From: JAXIHJ01 sp034189755 | GTDB taxonomy: Bacteria; Planctomycetota; Phycisphaerae; SM23-33 | Length of the DNA stretch: 11,525 nucleotides | NCBI GenBank assembly: GCA_034189755.1 | Contig: JAXIHJ010000142.1 | Span: 1 to 11,525 of the forward strand | Reading direction: 5' to 3' | Shown here: positions 6,003-11,525 of the stretch, in pieces | Layout: every line of letters begins with the position of its first letter | Position numbering within the stretch: the first letter of the stretch is position 1 | Program-made: the position numbers and the translations under genes | Notes under the pieces: generated by a model | Databases searched by the model: none | What the model was told of the DNA's origin: nothing | What the model saw: only the letters and a program-made list of their open reading frames with translations

Positions 6003-6902
6003 TTATTTTTGCGTCTCGGATACGGTCGGCTCGAGCAGCCTGAACCTGTTAAGCCGTTGCTCGTCGATCTTGCAATACAGCGGTGCGAGCCTGTCCGGAA
6101 AACCCGGCTCGACACAGCCGTGGCATGGGCTGCCCGCCCCTATGCACCAGTTCGTCCCGCTGTTCCACATACGGGTGGGGCAGTCGGCGTAGGTAACAGG
6201 CCCCTTGCAGCCAAGCTCGTACAGGCAGCCCGGCTCGCCGAAGTTCTTTGCGAACCGGCCGGCGTCGAAGTCCGCCCTGCGCGGGCAAGTCTCGTGAATC
6301 TGCTTGCCGAAGAACATCTTCGGGCGCTTCAGCTCATCCAGCGTAGCGGCGACGGCGTCCAGGCCGTATCGCATGACGGCCACCAGCGACCCGACCAGCC
6401 AGTCCGGATGCGGCGGGCAGCCGGGAATGTTCACCAGCGGCACGTCGATACCGTCACGCTGGAGAAGTTTTTCCAGGGAACCGGCCTGGGTAAGGTTGCC
6501 TTCGCCGGCGGGTATGCCTCCGAAGGCTGAGCACGTGCCCATCGCCACCACGCACATGGCCTTGCGGGCAAGTCGTCCCACCGTCTCGGCGATAGGCACC
6601 TCTCGGCCGTCGGACTCGCCCAACGTGGCGAACAGATCGCCGCCCAGAGGCAGTGAGCCTTCCACCACCAGCACGTAGCCGCCGGCGGCGGCGGTATCGT
6701 CGTGAAGTATGTCCACCACCTGCTGGCCCTGCCCGGCCATCACCGTGGCTATGAAACGCAGCGACACGTGCTTGCCCGGCGTCAATTCGCGCAACACAAG
6801 ACTGGAAGCCTTGGGAGAAAAAGAGTTCAGCAGGGAAACAATGCAGCCGCTGCATGAAGCACCTTGCAGCCACAGGACCGGAATCTCGACAATCTCTGGC
6901 AT
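6003..6902 (-). CDS. [NiFe]-hydrogenase small subunit, soluble type
   Basis: This 299-residue subunit carries the iron-sulfur relay. The proximal cluster ligands are C17 and C20 (CSGC), C124 (GTCSAFGG) and C162 (PGCPPHP). The distal cluster is H203/C206 (IHETC), C226 and C232. The medial cluster is C241, C253 (NWC), C260 and C263. Position 253 is Pro in classical membrane-linked enzymes with a [3Fe-4S] medial cluster, so Cys here implies [4Fe-4S]. There is no Tat motif (RRxFxK) or hydrophobic leader and no C-terminal membrane anchor, so the enzyme should be cytosolic. CSGC lacks the extra cysteine typical of oxygen-tolerant enzymes near the proximal cluster. ATG 6902 is chosen because AGGAG sits 7 nt upstream; an in-frame extension of 34 residues reaches through the promoter. 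It is the first gene of the operon. Confidence 0.95.
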   Translation of the reverse strand: MPEIVEIPVLWLQGASCSGCIVSLLNSFSPKASSLVLRELTPGKHVSLRFIATVMAGQGQQVVDILHDDTAAAGGYVLVVEGSLPLGGDLFATLGESDGREVPIAETVGRLARKAMCVVAMGTCSAFGGIPAGEGNLTQAGSLEKLLQRDGIDVPLVNIPGCPPHPDWLVGSLVAVMRYGLDAVAATLDELKRPKMFFGKQIHETCPRRADFDAGRFAKNFGEPGCLYELGCKGPVTYADCPTRMWNSGTNWCIGAGSPCHGCVEPGFPDRLAPLYCKIDEQRLNRFRLLEPTVSETQK

Positions 6903-6909
6903 CGTGAAT

Positions 6910-6914
6910 CTCCT
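6910..6914 (-). promoter_or_regulatory. Ribosome binding site of the hydrogenase small subunit
   Basis: The minus strand reads AGGAG 7 nt before ATG 6902. It decides between this start and an upstream in-frame ATG that has no such site. Confidence 0.85.
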
Positions 6915-6947
6915 AGTCCAAATACTCCAGTTGTTTTGGGACCGTCC

Positions 6948-6976
6948 TATATACAGCAGGCACTTTGGCGAAGCAA
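6948..6976 (-). promoter_or_regulatory. Candidate promoter of the hydrogenase-metVF operon
   Basis: On the minus strand TTGCTT (6976-6971), a 17-bp spacer and TATATA (6953-6948) form a plausible sigma70-type promoter. Transcription would start near 6941 and give a leader of about 40 nt. It lies just downstream of the HU terminator, so the operon probably has independent control. No clear Rex operator (TTGTG...CACAA) is seen around it. Confidence 0.45.
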
Positions 6977-6988
6977 CCCTCCGCAGGT

Positions 6989-7029
6989 AAAAACCAGGCC
7001 GCAACAGCGCTTTGTGCCGTCACGGCCTG
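6989..7029 (-). terminator. Intrinsic terminator of the HU-like gene
   Basis: On the minus strand, 7029-7016 (CAGGCCGTGACGGC) pairs with 7008-6995 (GCTGTTGCGGCCTG) over 14 positions with three G-U wobbles. The loop is 7 nt. A G and five Ts (6993-6989) follow. It lies about 80 nt after the HU stop and before the hydrogenase promoter. The arms also have alternative partners: 7050-7057 with 6993-7000, and 7026-7033 with 6980-6987. An attenuator-like switch is therefore conceivable but unproven. Confidence 0.7.
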
Positions 7030-7108
7030 CGGATTTTTGTCGTTCCGGTGGCCTGGTCGGCTGCAAGCTGCACACAAACCCCGCCCAGTCAATCCGGCCT
7101 GGCCTGTT

Positions 7109-7420
7109 TCAGGAGGCAGCCGAGCCGCCGGCCATGCCCGCCTGCAACTTCAACTTCATAAGCCGGCCTACTTTGAACTTGACCGCGCGCTTCGGTGGAA
7201 CGCGAACTCGCTGGAGTGTCTTGGGGTTCTGGGCGATGCGGGCGGCACGCTGCTTGGTCTCGAACACGCCGAAGTCGCGGAACTCCAGCCGATTGCCTCG
7301 ACCGAGATCCTCGATGACCTCGTCGAGAAAACTCTGAACGATCTTCTTGACAAGGACCCGCTTGCTCTTGGTCTTCTCGGCAATCCGGTCCACCAACTCT
7401 TTTTTAGTCACCGTATGCAT
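7109..7420 (-). CDS. HU/IHF-family nucleoid DNA-binding protein
   Basis: This 103-residue basic protein binds and bends DNA as a dimer. It starts MHTVTKKELVDRIAEKT and contains the helical dimerisation region. GNRLEFRDFGVFE (HU beta-sheet core) follows, then the DNA-intercalating arm around RIAQNPKT, then a VKFKVGRLMK tail. The arm has the NPKT loop, but LQRVRVPPKR replaces the more usual GE...IPA.K sequence, in a style I associate with planctomycete and related HU proteins. ATG 7420 is preferred because AAGGGGA lies 4 nt upstream; a possible start six codons earlier has no ribosome site. It is probably a separate unit between the GH35 gene and the hydrogenase operon, with its own promoter and terminator. 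Confidence 0.93.
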   Translation of the reverse strand: MHTVTKKELVDRIAEKTKSKRVLVKKIVQSFLDEVIEDLGRGNRLEFRDFGVFETKQRAARIAQNPKTLQRVRVPPKRAVKFKVGRLMKLKLQAGMAGGSAAS

Positions 7421-7493
7421 AGGTTCCCCTTCACGCATTAGACAAGAGTCAACCTTTTACTTTAGCTTAAGATCACCCACACGAACATAAGTT

Positions 7494-7522
7494 ATAATAG
7501 GGTAAAGACTTCTTGCCCACAA
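7494..7522 (-). promoter_or_regulatory. Candidate promoter of the HU-like gene
   Basis: On the minus strand TTGTGG (7522-7517), a 17-bp spacer and TATTAT (7499-7494) precede the gene. The leader would be about 65 nt and the region is AT-rich compared with its surroundings. An overlapping TATAAC hexamer gives an alternative -10. Confidence 0.45.
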
Positions 7523-7603
7523 GTTTTTTTTAAAGCCCTGGGGGAGGATTTTTCGTCGGTCCCGTCGGCCTGTTTATCGTTGGGCCGCGGGGTGGGTGCC
7601 TGA

Positions 7604-10291
7604 TTAATCGCAGAACGGCCCCAGGGGCCGGAAAGCCAGTCTCGAACCGCTGGGCGTATTGCCGGCTTCTTCGAAGATTAACAGCTCGTTTTCCTCTCCG
7701 AGCCAGCATTCGGGCAGGTAGTAGTACTGCTGCGGACCGACGGTCCAGAACCGCCCGACGTTGTGCCCATTGAGAAAGATTTGCCCTTTCTTGGCACTGA
7801 TGATGTGCAGGAACAACGGCTCGGGTCGGCTGGCATACTTGAAGTTAGTGATGTACCAGGCCGGGCGGTCCTTGCCGACAATAAGCCCGCCGGGCTCGGG
7901 CACCTGCCACTGGCGGAAACCCCACGTTGCGCCCTGCGAAACTGACTCGCTGAGCACGTGGAACTTCAGATTGTCCAGCACCCTGGGATCCACATCCGCA
8001 TCCGCCCAGAACAACAGCTTGACGACGTTCTTGCCCTTTTTCAGCTTTGAGCCGAGCATCACGTCCCCGTAGTTTTGTCCCTTCGGCCCGCCCGCAGCCG
8101 GGAAGAAGCCAGCCACCCGGTCGTTGCACAGCACGGCTACGTGATGCGGAACGTCGGTGAAGGACAGATGCACCGGCGTAACCTTGGTCAGCAAAACGTC
8201 CACGTCGGCCGAAAAGACGGACATCTTTTCCATCTCTGTAAGCATGTACGAAAGCTGGCGTGGGATGATGCGCTTGCCGAAGCTCTCGCACGCTTTGGGT
8301 TTGGGTTTTTTGACACGCAGCGGCTTGGCGTCGAAAACGTGGCCGAACAAACCCTTCAACTCGCCAAGCCTCGGACCGGCATTCAAACGCCCGAGATTGT
8401 CAACCAGAAGTGTCAGTACGTTGCGTCCGCGTTTGAAATTTGCAGGCATTGGCGACCGGTCGGCCCCGTCGCCCCGCCCCCAGGTGCCCAGCAACTTGCC
8501 GTTGAGATAAGCTACGGCGCGGTCGGAGCACTCCGGCAGGAACAGGTGACGTTTTACGGCGCGCGGCTGCTGTATCTCGATGCGGTACCACAGGTAGCCG
8601 TAGTGGGCGCCCAGATGGTCGACGTCGCGCGGGCGGTCCAACTTCTGCCACTTAAGGTTATCATCGACCGGCTCGGTGCAGACGCCGAGCCGCTTCCACA
8701 TCGCCAGGCGCGGCGGCGTGAGTCTGGGTCGAACGGCAGGCTTGAATTTCTTGTGCGTCAGCTTGCCGTCCAGCGGAATCATCGCTATCTGCTTTGCGCC
8801 GGCGGCGGTGGTAACGTCCTCGATGCTCTGGCCCACGAACTTCGGGCCGAATACCAGTGTGTCCTCCACAAGCCACGTCCGCATCGCCAGTTCGCTGTTT
8901 ACAAGCACCACCGACAGGCCCTGATGGTCGTCGATGACCTTAGGCTCGTCGCCGTCGGGTATGGTCTCGCAGCGCTCCTGGCCGTTGATGCTGATTCGCC
9001 CCTCCGCTGCCGGCGGGCCGTGCAGCAGCAGGAACTTCTGCCCGAAGAACCCCAGCGGCATGAGGTTGGTGTAATTCAGCACATGGGCCTCGGTAAGCGT
9101 GATGCCAACCGGTATGGCCGCAGCACCGAACGGCTCCAGCGAAACGCACAATTTCCTGCCGTCGGGCAGAGAAACGCTTGCGGACTTTATATCGTCGCGT
9201 CCGTTGTTGGTCAGAATCGCCCATCGTCCCGCCGGGCCGGACAGATTCAGCACGTCCGTGGCGTTGTGAATGCTCACGCCCGGTGATTCCATGGTCGCAC
9301 CGGCGATAAACCTTCCCATGTGGTTCGCCAGCATGTTGACCAGGCGTGTAAGGTAGTACTTTCGCGTCAGTCCCCCGCCCTCGGCCAGCGGTGCGTCGTA
9401 GTCGTAGCTGGTGGTCTGATACGATGCGTCCGATGCGACCAGCCGGCTGCCCCAGAAGCTGAAATTGGTCCCCCCATGCCACATGTAGTAGTTCACCTGC
9501 GCGCCGCAGCCCAAGGCTTCCAAGGCCCGGCGGGCTACCTCGCAGGCGTCCCTGGCTATATGCCGGCCGCCCCAAAAATCCAACTTGCCCGGGCGAAACT
9601 CCGTCATCAACAGCGGGGCGTCAGGCTGGCGCAGACGCATCTTCTTGAGCTGCTGAACCTCGTCGCCCCAGGCATTGACCGACTCGACGCTGCCGGAAAG
9701 CGGCGGATCGGTAAACCTGTTGCAGTTGATGATCGGGATGTCGAAACCGCTGCGCCTGAAGAGCTGGCTGATGAATTCCAGGTAGTTTTGCCTCTCCGGC
9801 ATCGTGGTCATTAAGTACTCATTCTCATTCTGGATGAGAATGATGTTGCCGCCCCGCGTAACCTGGTGCCCGGCCAGTTTAGGCAGCACCTGCCGAAAAT
9901 ATTTATCGTAATAGTGCGTATAAACGGCGTTGTGGCAGCGGTAGGCGATACCCGTCTTGCCCGCAAGCCAGCCGGGCAGGCCGCCGGAGTCCCATTCGGC
10001 ACCGATGTACGGCCCGGGGCGGAGGATAACGTACAGGCCCAGTTCACCGGCCTGCTGGATAAACTTCTCGACGTCGTGATCCCCGGAAAAATCCCACTTG
10101 CCCTCGGCCGACTCGTGAAAATTCCAGGCCAGATAGGTGCTGATGCAGTTTAGGCCCGCACGCTTGGCCTTCAGAAGGCGGTCCCGCCACAAGCCCGCAG
10201 GCGTGCGGAAATAGTGTATCGAACCACTGACCAGCCATATCCGCTTTTCATCGATGAGGAAGCTGCGGCTGTCGTACGTAACAGTAGTCAT
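7604..10291 (-). CDS. Glycoside hydrolase family 35 beta-galactosidase-like enzyme
   Basis: This is an 895-residue protein. The N-terminal TIM barrel has GH35 hallmarks: SGSIHYFR (22-29), GLNCISTYLAWNFHE (46-60), ILRPGPYIGAEWDSGGLP (89-106), QNENEY with acid/base Glu158, and MTEF with nucleophile Glu231. Beta-rich jelly-roll domains follow, ending with an NGHNVGRFW...GPQQYYYLPECWL segment typical of the C-terminal domains of large GH35 enzymes. The family releases terminal beta-galactosyl residues with retention of configuration. No signal peptide or lipobox is present, so it appears intracellular and would act on imported oligosaccharides. ATG 10291 (GCAGG 4 nt upstream) is chosen over a TTG five codons earlier that lacks a ribosome site. 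It may be cotranscribed with rex across a 361-bp gap. No transporter or other sugar gene is adjacent, so the natural substrate is unknown. Confidence 0.93.
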   Translation of the reverse strand: MTTVTYDSRSFLIDEKRIWLVSGSIHYFRTPAGLWRDRLLKAKRAGLNCISTYLAWNFHESAEGKWDFSGDHDVEKFIQQAGELGLYVILRPGPYIGAEWDSGGLPGWLAGKTGIAYRCHNAVYTHYYDKYFRQVLPKLAGHQVTRGGNIILIQNENEYLMTTMPERQNYLEFISQLFRRSGFDIPIINCNRFTDPPLSGSVESVNAWGDEVQQLKKMRLRQPDAPLLMTEFRPGKLDFWGGRHIARDACEVARRALEALGCGAQVNYYMWHGGTNFSFWGSRLVASDASYQTTSYDYDAPLAEGGGLTRKYYLTRLVNMLANHMGRFIAGATMESPGVSIHNATDVLNLSGPAGRWAILTNNGRDDIKSASVSLPDGRKLCVSLEPFGAAAIPVGITLTEAHVLNYTNLMPLGFFGQKFLLLHGPPAAEGRISINGQERCETIPDGDEPKVIDDHQGLSVVLVNSELAMRTWLVEDTLVFGPKFVGQSIEDVTTAAGAKQIAMIPLDGKLTHKKFKPAVRPRLTPPRLAMWKRLGVCTEPVDDNLKWQKLDRPRDVDHLGAHYGYLWYRIEIQQPRAVKRHLFLPECSDRAVAYLNGKLLGTWGRGDGADRSPMPANFKRGRNVLTLLVDNLGRLNAGPRLGELKGLFGHVFDAKPLRVKKPKPKACESFGKRIIPRQLSYMLTEMEKMSVFSADVDVLLTKVTPVHLSFTDVPHHVAVLCNDRVAGFFPAAGGPKGQNYGDVMLGSKLKKGKNVVKLLFWADADVDPRVLDNLKFHVLSESVSQGATWGFRQWQVPEPGGLIVGKDRPAWYITNFKYASRPEPLFLHIISAKKGQIFLNGHNVGRFWTVGPQQYYYLPECWLGEENELLIFEEAGNTPSGSRLAFRPLGPFCD

Positions 10292-10652
10292 AGGACCTGC
10301 ATCCAACTAGACGCGAAGTGACACATTGCGAAAGAGTTTACGTACCTCCGCCCGTCATGCAACAAAAAAGCCCCTGCGCGCTGCCCGCCGGCACAGCCGA
10401 CGCACCAAGTTGCCCCGGCGATGCCTGTACGTATTTCTTTTGTTTACAAGGCGTTACGTTCTAATCTGCCCCCTGAAGCCCAGTGTGGCCCAGGCCACGA
10501 CCTGCTCCGAGGCAATCCAGACAAAATTGAACACAACTTATTTTCCAAAAATAGCTTATGTCGCAAAACCGCCCCGGTCAAAAAAACACTGAAATTCCAT
10601 ACCCTTTTTATCTGCCGTAGCTTTCGGCCACCGGCGTCGGTGCCGCCGACGC
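10292..10652. other. 361-bp gap between GH35 and rex with no convincing gene
   Basis: The stretch has AT-rich parts (roughly 10420-10620) unlike the flanking genes. A plus-strand frame at 10326-10592 begins with basic, low-complexity residues, has no ribosome site and matches nothing I know. On the minus strand GGGGCTTTTTT (10374-10364) looks like the end of a terminator, but I find no matching stem. I see no tRNA or known riboswitch fold. The gap may hold the GH35 promoter and leader. Confidence 0.6.
10553..10581 (-). promoter_or_regulatory. Weak candidate promoter for GH35
   Basis: On the minus strand TTGACC (10581-10576), a 17-bp spacer and TAAGCT (10558-10553) give a good -35 and a poor -10. 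It would leave a leader of about 250 nt before the GH35 start, so other promoters nearer the gene are possible. Confidence 0.22.
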
Positions 10653-10653
10653 C
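10633..10653 (-). terminator. Perfect GC-rich hairpin at the rex stop codon
   Basis: GGCGTCGG (10633-10640) and CCGACGCC (10646-10653) form an 8-bp perfect stem with a 5-nt loop. It abuts the rex stop TAG (10655-10653), sharing one base with it. No T run follows on either strand, so it would be a Rho-type or RNA-stabilising structure and not a canonical intrinsic terminator. Confidence 0.5.
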
Positions 10654-11279
10654 TATGAGCTGACAACGCGGAAGGCGAGTTGTTCAAGCTTGGCGGCGAT
10701 ATCCACCTGCCTGATGGTTACGTCGCGGGGGGCCTGAAGCGTGGTCGGGACAAAGTTCAGTATGCCCATTATGCCCGCTGCACACAGTTGATCCGCGACC
10801 TGTTGGGCCACCTCCGGCGGCGTAGCCACGACGGCCAGCTTCACATCATGTCGGCGTATCACCTTAGCCAGCTCATCAACATGATGCACCGGCACTTGCC
10901 CCACGCTCTTGCCGACCTTTGCCGCTGAGACGTCGAATGCGGCTACAACCTGAAAGCCCTTATTCTCAAACCCCTTGTAGCGAAGCAAAGCCCGGCCCAG
11001 ATCGCCCGCACCGACGACTATTACATTCCAGACCTTGTCGGTGCCGAGTATGCGGCGGAGCTGCTTTATCAACGGCGCAACGCGGTATCCGACGCCCGGC
11101 CGACCGAACTGCCCGAAATAGGCCAGGTCCTTTCGAACCTTCGCACTGGTTACCTGTAGCGCGTCGGCGAACTGCCGGCTGGAGACCTTCGTAACGCCCT
11201 CGGCGGCCAGTTGCTCAAGCTGCCTGAGATACAGGCTTAGCCTTCTGACGGCCGGATTCGGTACGGAATGGTTCTTCAA
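10653..11279 (-). CDS. rex: Redox-sensing transcriptional repressor Rex
   Basis: This is a 208-residue protein, the usual Rex length. An N-terminal winged-helix domain holds SSRQFADALQVTSAKVRKDL and the hallmark YFGQFGRPGVGY. A Rossmann domain with GAGDLGRALL binds NADH, and the C-terminal part holds NFVP and a final helix for domain swapping. Rex senses the NADH/NAD+ ratio and releases DNA when NADH is high, controlling fermentation, respiration and hydrogen genes in many anaerobes. It starts with TTG 11279, supported by AAGGGA 8 nt upstream and by the start of conserved sequence shortly after; no ATG or GTG is better placed. A strong promoter match lies 40-70 bp upstream. It is on the same strand as GH35, HU and the hydrogenase-metVF operon, about 3.8 kb upstream of the latter, making that operon a plausible but unproven target. 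Confidence 0.95.
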   Translation of the reverse strand: MKNHSVPNPAVRRLSLYLRQLEQLAAEGVTKVSSRQFADALQVTSAKVRKDLAYFGQFGRPGVGYRVAPLIKQLRRILGTDKVWNVIVVGAGDLGRALLRYKGFENKGFQVVAAFDVSAAKVGKSVGQVPVHHVDELAKVIRRHDVKLAVVATPPEVAQQVADQLCAAGIMGILNFVPTTLQAPRDVTIRQVDIAAKLEQLAFRVVSS

Positions 11280-11318
11280 AGTCTCTTTCCCTTGGCGTTA
11301 GGACGAAGGCCACCGGAA

Positions 11319-11348
11319 ATGATATTCACTGCTGGCAGGCGCAGTCAA
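11319..11348 (-). promoter_or_regulatory. Candidate promoter of rex, with possible operator overlap
   Basis: On the minus strand TTGACT (11348-11343), an 18-bp spacer and TATCAT (11324-11319) each match consensus 5/6. GTGAATATCATTTCC overlaps the -10 and loosely resembles Rex half-sites (GTGAA...TTCAC), but the symmetry is poor, so autoregulation is only a suggestion. Confidence 0.6.
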
Positions 11349-11374
11349 GGCTGCAATGCGGCTTCAGTTGGGCC

Positions 11375-11403
11375 TTGACAGCCCGGCCGGGGCCACCTAC
11401 CAT
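11375..11403 (+). promoter_or_regulatory. Candidate rightward promoter divergent from rex
   Basis: TTGACA (11375-11380), a 17-bp spacer and TACCAT (11398-11403) lie just before ATG 11408. The arrangement resembles the promoter at 325-353. If real, it would drive a rightward, essentially leaderless gene that begins MRIYLVICAAISFALV and runs off the window. That reading conflicts with the leftward partial gene listed next. Confidence 0.35.
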
Positions 11404-11415
11404 CCCGATGCGAAT

Positions 11416-11525
11416 TTACCTGGTGATTTGTGCCGCCATCTCATTCGCCTTGGTAACAATCGTAACCGACTCCTCCTCGGCCTTCCTCATTGTCTCCGCT
11501 TTGAACTCACTTACTATCTGCTCGG
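11416..11525 (-). CDS. C-terminus of an unidentified charged, helical protein, partial
   Basis: A minus-strand frame is open from the window edge to TAA (11418-11416) and gives 35 residues. The segment is rich in Glu, Lys and Ala (for example RKAEEESVTIVTKANEMAAQ), as expected for an amphipathic helix or coiled coil. I do not recognise the family. It would lie 136 bp upstream of rex on the same strand. The opposing rightward frame from 11408 has a promoter-like sequence but no ribosome site, and its Ser/Leu/Ile-rich composition is what the antisense of such a helix often gives. I favour the leftward reading only slightly. Confidence 0.45.
   Translation of the reverse strand, partial: EQIVSEFKAETMRKAEEESVTIVTKANEMAAQITR

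Noticed and set aside
5984..6115. 44-residue N-terminal extension of the hydrogenase large subunit
   Set aside because: It overlaps the small-subunit gene and lacks family similarity. The ATG at 5983 has a good ribosome site.
6903..7004. 34-residue N-terminal extension of the small subunit as a possible export signal
   Set aside because: It contains no twin-arginine motif with a hydrophobic stretch. It runs through the promoter and terminator region, while AGGAG precedes ATG 6902.
7523..7603. Intrinsic terminator for GH35
   Set aside because: Only a 5-bp stem (7566-7570 with 7583-7587) is seen, and the minus strand has no T run after it.
8075..9286. 403-codon plus-strand frame opposite the GH35 gene
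   Set aside because: It is antisense to conserved GH35 C-terminal domains, has no ribosome site and no recognisable domain.
10326..10592. 88-codon plus-strand frame between GH35 and rex
   Set aside because: Basic low-complexity start, no ribosome site and no known motif; probably chance.
1..11525. CRISPR array, tRNA, rRNA, transposase or phage genes
   Set aside because: No regularly spaced repeats, cloverleaf with CCA-like end, rRNA core sequence or mobile-element protein was found in the window.

Overview
The window looks like part of the chromosome of an anaerobic or facultatively anaerobic bacterium of moderately high GC content, most likely a planctomycete of the Phycisphaerae type. This placement is an inference. 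It rests on the style of the HU-like protein, a CTAGCCGCGACCGGAAGGGAGCGG-type intergenic repeat of the kind I associate with planctomycete genomes, a redox-sensing Rex repressor, and a large GH35 glycosidase. No rRNA or other phylogenetic marker is present.

Layout. Positions 1-106 (+) hold the last residues of a probable RNA-processing metallo-beta-lactamase (beta-CASP) protein. An intergenic block follows with a 27-bp imperfect inverted repeat and a third partial copy. Positions 369-2249 (+) are a two-gene operon: a Rossmann/DUF2520 protein and a FolD-type methylene-tetrahydrofolate (THF) dehydrogenase. Convergent to it, at 2306-6902 (-), is a tight five-gene operon. In transcription order it encodes the [NiFe]-hydrogenase small subunit, the large subunit, the hydrogenase maturation protease, MetV and MetF. 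Upstream on the same strand lie an HU/IHF-like gene (7109-7420) with its own promoter and intrinsic terminator, an intracellular-looking GH35 beta-galactosidase (7604-10291), a 361-bp gap, and rex (10653-11279). A probable partial gene is cut off by the right end.

Function. FolD makes and interconverts methylene-THF, and MetFV reduces it to methyl-THF. These are the last folate-bound steps of the methyl branch of the Wood-Ljungdahl pathway, and also the supply of methyl groups for methionine. Between the hydrogenase genes and metVF there are only overlaps or very short gaps, so they should be expressed together. The hydrogenase small subunit has no Tat signal and appears to have an all-[4Fe-4S] relay, so it is probably cytosolic. 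The simplest hypothesis is a soluble H2-driven methylene-THF reductase (H2 -> NiFe site -> FeS relay -> MetV -> FMN of MetF). This is the most notable system in the window. A second notable point is that FolD lacks the catalytic lysine (Gln53) and has Glu120 for the conserved Asp, which predicts a dehydrogenase without cyclohydrolase activity.

Limits. All family calls come from motif recognition by eye. Promoters and terminators are pattern matches only. The right-hand end is ambiguous between a minus-strand gene end and a plus-strand gene start.
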